Source of the DNA: Symbiodinium sp. CCMP2592
Taxonomy: Eukaryota > Sar > Dinophyceae > Suessiales > Symbiodiniaceae
Direction of reading: 5' to 3'
DNA: 64,000 nucleotides
NCBI GenBank assembly: GCA_905221615.1
Contig: CAJNDT010003535.1
Coordinates: forward strand, 1 to 64,000
Shown: piece after piece, positions 62,231 through 64,000 of the stretch
Layout: every line of letters starts with the position of its first letter
Position numbering within the stretch: position 1 is the stretch's first letter
Translations under genes and position numbers: made by a program
Notes under the pieces: generated by a model
Seen by the model: only the letters and a program-made list of their open reading frames with translations
Database searches by the model: none
What the model was told of the DNA's origin: nothing

Positions 62231-62734
62231 CAGTTGCTACTGCAACTACCACCATAAACACCACCAAAGCCATCACAACCACGAAAGCGGTAACTGTGAT
62301 TGCTCTTGATCTGGCTGCTGCAGCGACGGGTTTTACACTCACATACGACCGTTCCTTGCGTAGAAGGATGCTAATATACTCTCATACACTCTAATTTACT
62401 ATGAAAGACTACAACATACTAGAACGTGCTGTCGAATACTACAGCATAGTCGGCCTATTCATTGGCTCTTCGCTGGGCAGCTCTCGCAGCGATAAACACA
62501 AGAGCCCTTCACCGAAACCCTGCGACCAAGTCGAGGCGCGAAATCTGAGTGCAGAGTTTAGGGTTAGGGTTTTGGGTTTAGGGTCTAGGAGTTTGCTGAT
62601 TTTTTATCGGTTTACAGTTTAGGAGTGCACGGAACCCCCAACAGCACAGAAAGGAAGCTCGCGCAAAGGCCCAGGTTCGTCGTTTCCAGATCAAGCCCGT
62701 GGCCTCGGCTTTGGAAAAGCAAGGCTTAAGGCTT

Positions 62735-62790
62735 ACGGTTTGGGGTTTAGGGTTTAGGGTTTAGGGCTTAGGGTAAGGGTTTGAAGCTGT
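62735..62790 (+). repeat. TTTAGGG tract
   Basis: About seven units with GCTTAGGG and GTAAGGG variants. Related motifs continue to 62860. Confidence 0.8.
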
Positions 62791-63134
62791 TTGCCTCAGG
62801 GATTATTATACCTTTTGGGGTGCCAGGGCTTAAGGTTTAGGGTAAGGGTTAGGCTTGAAGCTTTTTTTGCCTTAGGGATGATTGTAAAGGGCTGTTCGTC
62901 TTCAGGGTGCCAGAAAAGGCAATGACACAACCTCTACAGCGACTGTTGTGTAGCATATCCTCCTCGGATCAGAGGGCCTACCATTAGGGTGAGGGTTGAG
63001 GGTTTGCGACGTCGGCTGCTGTTGCCACCAGCAGTCCCAGTAGGAGAAGCAGGAGAAGCAGCACAGTCATTGAAACGAGTATGAGAACAACGGACCGCAT
63101 GGAAAGTTGAGCACTGGTACTCTTCGCCACAGTC

Positions 63135-63389
63135 TTACTTGCACGAAAGCCCGGCAGGACTTAAGAATAACCTAAGATCTTTGCAATTCGGAACACATGC
63201 AGCACCCCCACTTACTAGCAGCCGCTCGTTTGAGGGACTGACCAGGAAGCGTCCCAAGGCCCTACCCGAAGAACAAAAGCAGCGAAGCAGGAAACCAATG
63301 AAGGGCTGCACCGAAAAACGTCTTGATGAGTGGAGTCTTGCTATGTTTGTCTTTGCTTCTGTTTCATCGGCACTTTTTGGATGAATCAT
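63135..63389 (-). CDS. Coding-like frame, 84 codons, strand uncertain
   Basis: The minus frame begins at a true ATG (MIHPKSADETEAKTNIARLH) and ends at 63135. The plus strand of the same DNA is open without an ATG and reads equally well (FEGLTRKRPKALPEEQKQRS). Such dual openness without repeats suggests an exon or a remnant. I favour neither strand strongly. Confidence 0.25.
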   Translation of the reverse strand: MIHPKSADETEAKTNIARLHSSRRFSVQPFIGFLLRCFCSSGRALGRFLVSPSNERLLVSGGAACVPNCKDLRLFLSPAGLSCK

Positions 63390-63479
63390 GTTATACCCAG
63401 TAACCTGTATGTCGTGACGAAGGAGCTGTGCTCATATTTCTACTCTGTACGATTACCATCAAGGCCAACATTCGCAGCA

Positions 63480-63620
63480 CGATTGATGCTCTGTTGCTAC
63501 AACATCATCAACAACGGCTGCCAACAACAACAACAGCAGCCTCAATATCATCACCATCATGATCACTTTGATCACCATTACCATCATCAAATCATCATGG
63601 CCGACGTCGCCATCATCGGC
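63480..63620. repeat. CAT/CAA triplet-rich region
   Basis: CATCATCAACAACGGC and CATCACCATCATGATC motifs, simple DNA. Confidence 0.6.
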
Positions 63621-63627
63621 GTTACCA

Positions 63628-63705
63628 TCACTTGCAGGTTCATGGGTACTTATAAGTGGGGTCACAAGTCCCTTAATACGGGTTAGAAGTATAGTTACCC
63701 GACTT
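63628..63705. mobile_element. MITE family B, right end missing
   Basis: CACTTGCAGGTTCATGGGTA, TATAAGTGGGGTCACAAGTC and AGTATAGTTACCCGACTT, then unrelated DNA. Confidence 0.7.
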
Positions 63706-63796
63706 TAAGGGTCCACAGGACACCGCACGGAGGACATCGAGACGAAACGGGGTGAGCGATCTGAATGAAAACCGTAAGCACCAGGGACAAGGGATC

Positions 63797-63822
63797 CGGT
63801 TTAGGGTTTAGGGTTTAGGGCA
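63797..63822 (+). repeat. Short TTTAGGG tract
   Basis: Three perfect units. Confidence 0.85.
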
Positions 63823-64000
63823 TGGGATCCTACACGGAACAGCAGGAGAGGCCAGATAGTTAAATAGTTTGATCCTGGAAATTCAACATTCCGAGCCTCT
63901 TGAAAACAAGAACGAAGACAAAGCGAAGCGGTACACGTTACGAGTTCTATACGGGATCTACAGTATAGTACTTAGAATAGGAATATGGTTAGTGCACTCG

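Noticed and set aside
1-64000. tRNA, rRNA or spliced-leader RNA genes
   Set aside because: I looked by eye for T-arm GGTTCGA contexts, rRNA-like blocks and a dinoflagellate spliced-leader motif and saw none. A covariance-model search would be decisive.

Overview
This looks like a gene-poor stretch of a nuclear chromosome from a eukaryote with the Arabidopsis-type telomere repeat TTTAGGG. Perfect and degenerate TTTAGGG/CCCTAAA tracts occur on both strands in almost every kilobase. I see no operons, no bacterial-style gene packing, and no rRNA or tRNA by eye. The telomere motif, the short GT-AG introns I can propose, and a DNA island whose only in-frame stops are TGA would fit an alga-like alveolate (chromerid or dinoflagellate). 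The sequence alone does not prove the species.

The bulk is repeats of four kinds. (1) There are more than 60 copies of about a dozen families of short (70-140 bp) palindromic MITE-like elements, called A, A2, B, C, D, E, F, G, H, I, J and N here. Most have termini compatible with a TA target. (2) Interstitial telomere-like arrays. (3) Minisatellites, concentrated at 12.2-17.4 kb, where several arrays are embedded in a recurring framework: a telomere-like array, a conserved non-telomeric module, a satellite, a boundary motif, and another telomere-like array. (4) Microsatellites and degenerate simple DNA at 0.7-1.6, 2.4-2.9, 4.7-5.0, 6.5-6.8, 8.8-9.0, 9.8-11.0, 35.3-35.5, 47.7-48.2, 59.9-60.5 and 62.1 kb.

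The most unusual signal is a recurrent cassette, telomere repeats plus a motif like TATAGATCCCTTTAAAGGAA. It lies inside MITEs of at least six unrelated families, each time next to a duplication of the host element's own end. Other structural surprises are a MITE nested in another MITE and found twice in inverted orientation 0.4 kb apart, a MITE half amplified six times, a 424-bp foldback, and a hairpin-rich satellite.

Coding evidence is thin. The best candidates are a three-exon model on + at 58.7-59.3 kb (one intron is mostly a D-type MITE), a two-exon model on - at 48.96-48.36 kb, an ATG-initiated 123-residue frame on - at 42.6-42.2 kb, exon-like frames at 25.3-25.8, 37.2-37.5 and 46.2-46.6 kb, and a 1-kb island at 53.5-54.5 kb. 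In that island one frame is interrupted only by TGA over about 250 codons. None has a domain I recognise, so no pathway is assigned. The long frames at 11-17 kb are artefacts of tandem arrays.
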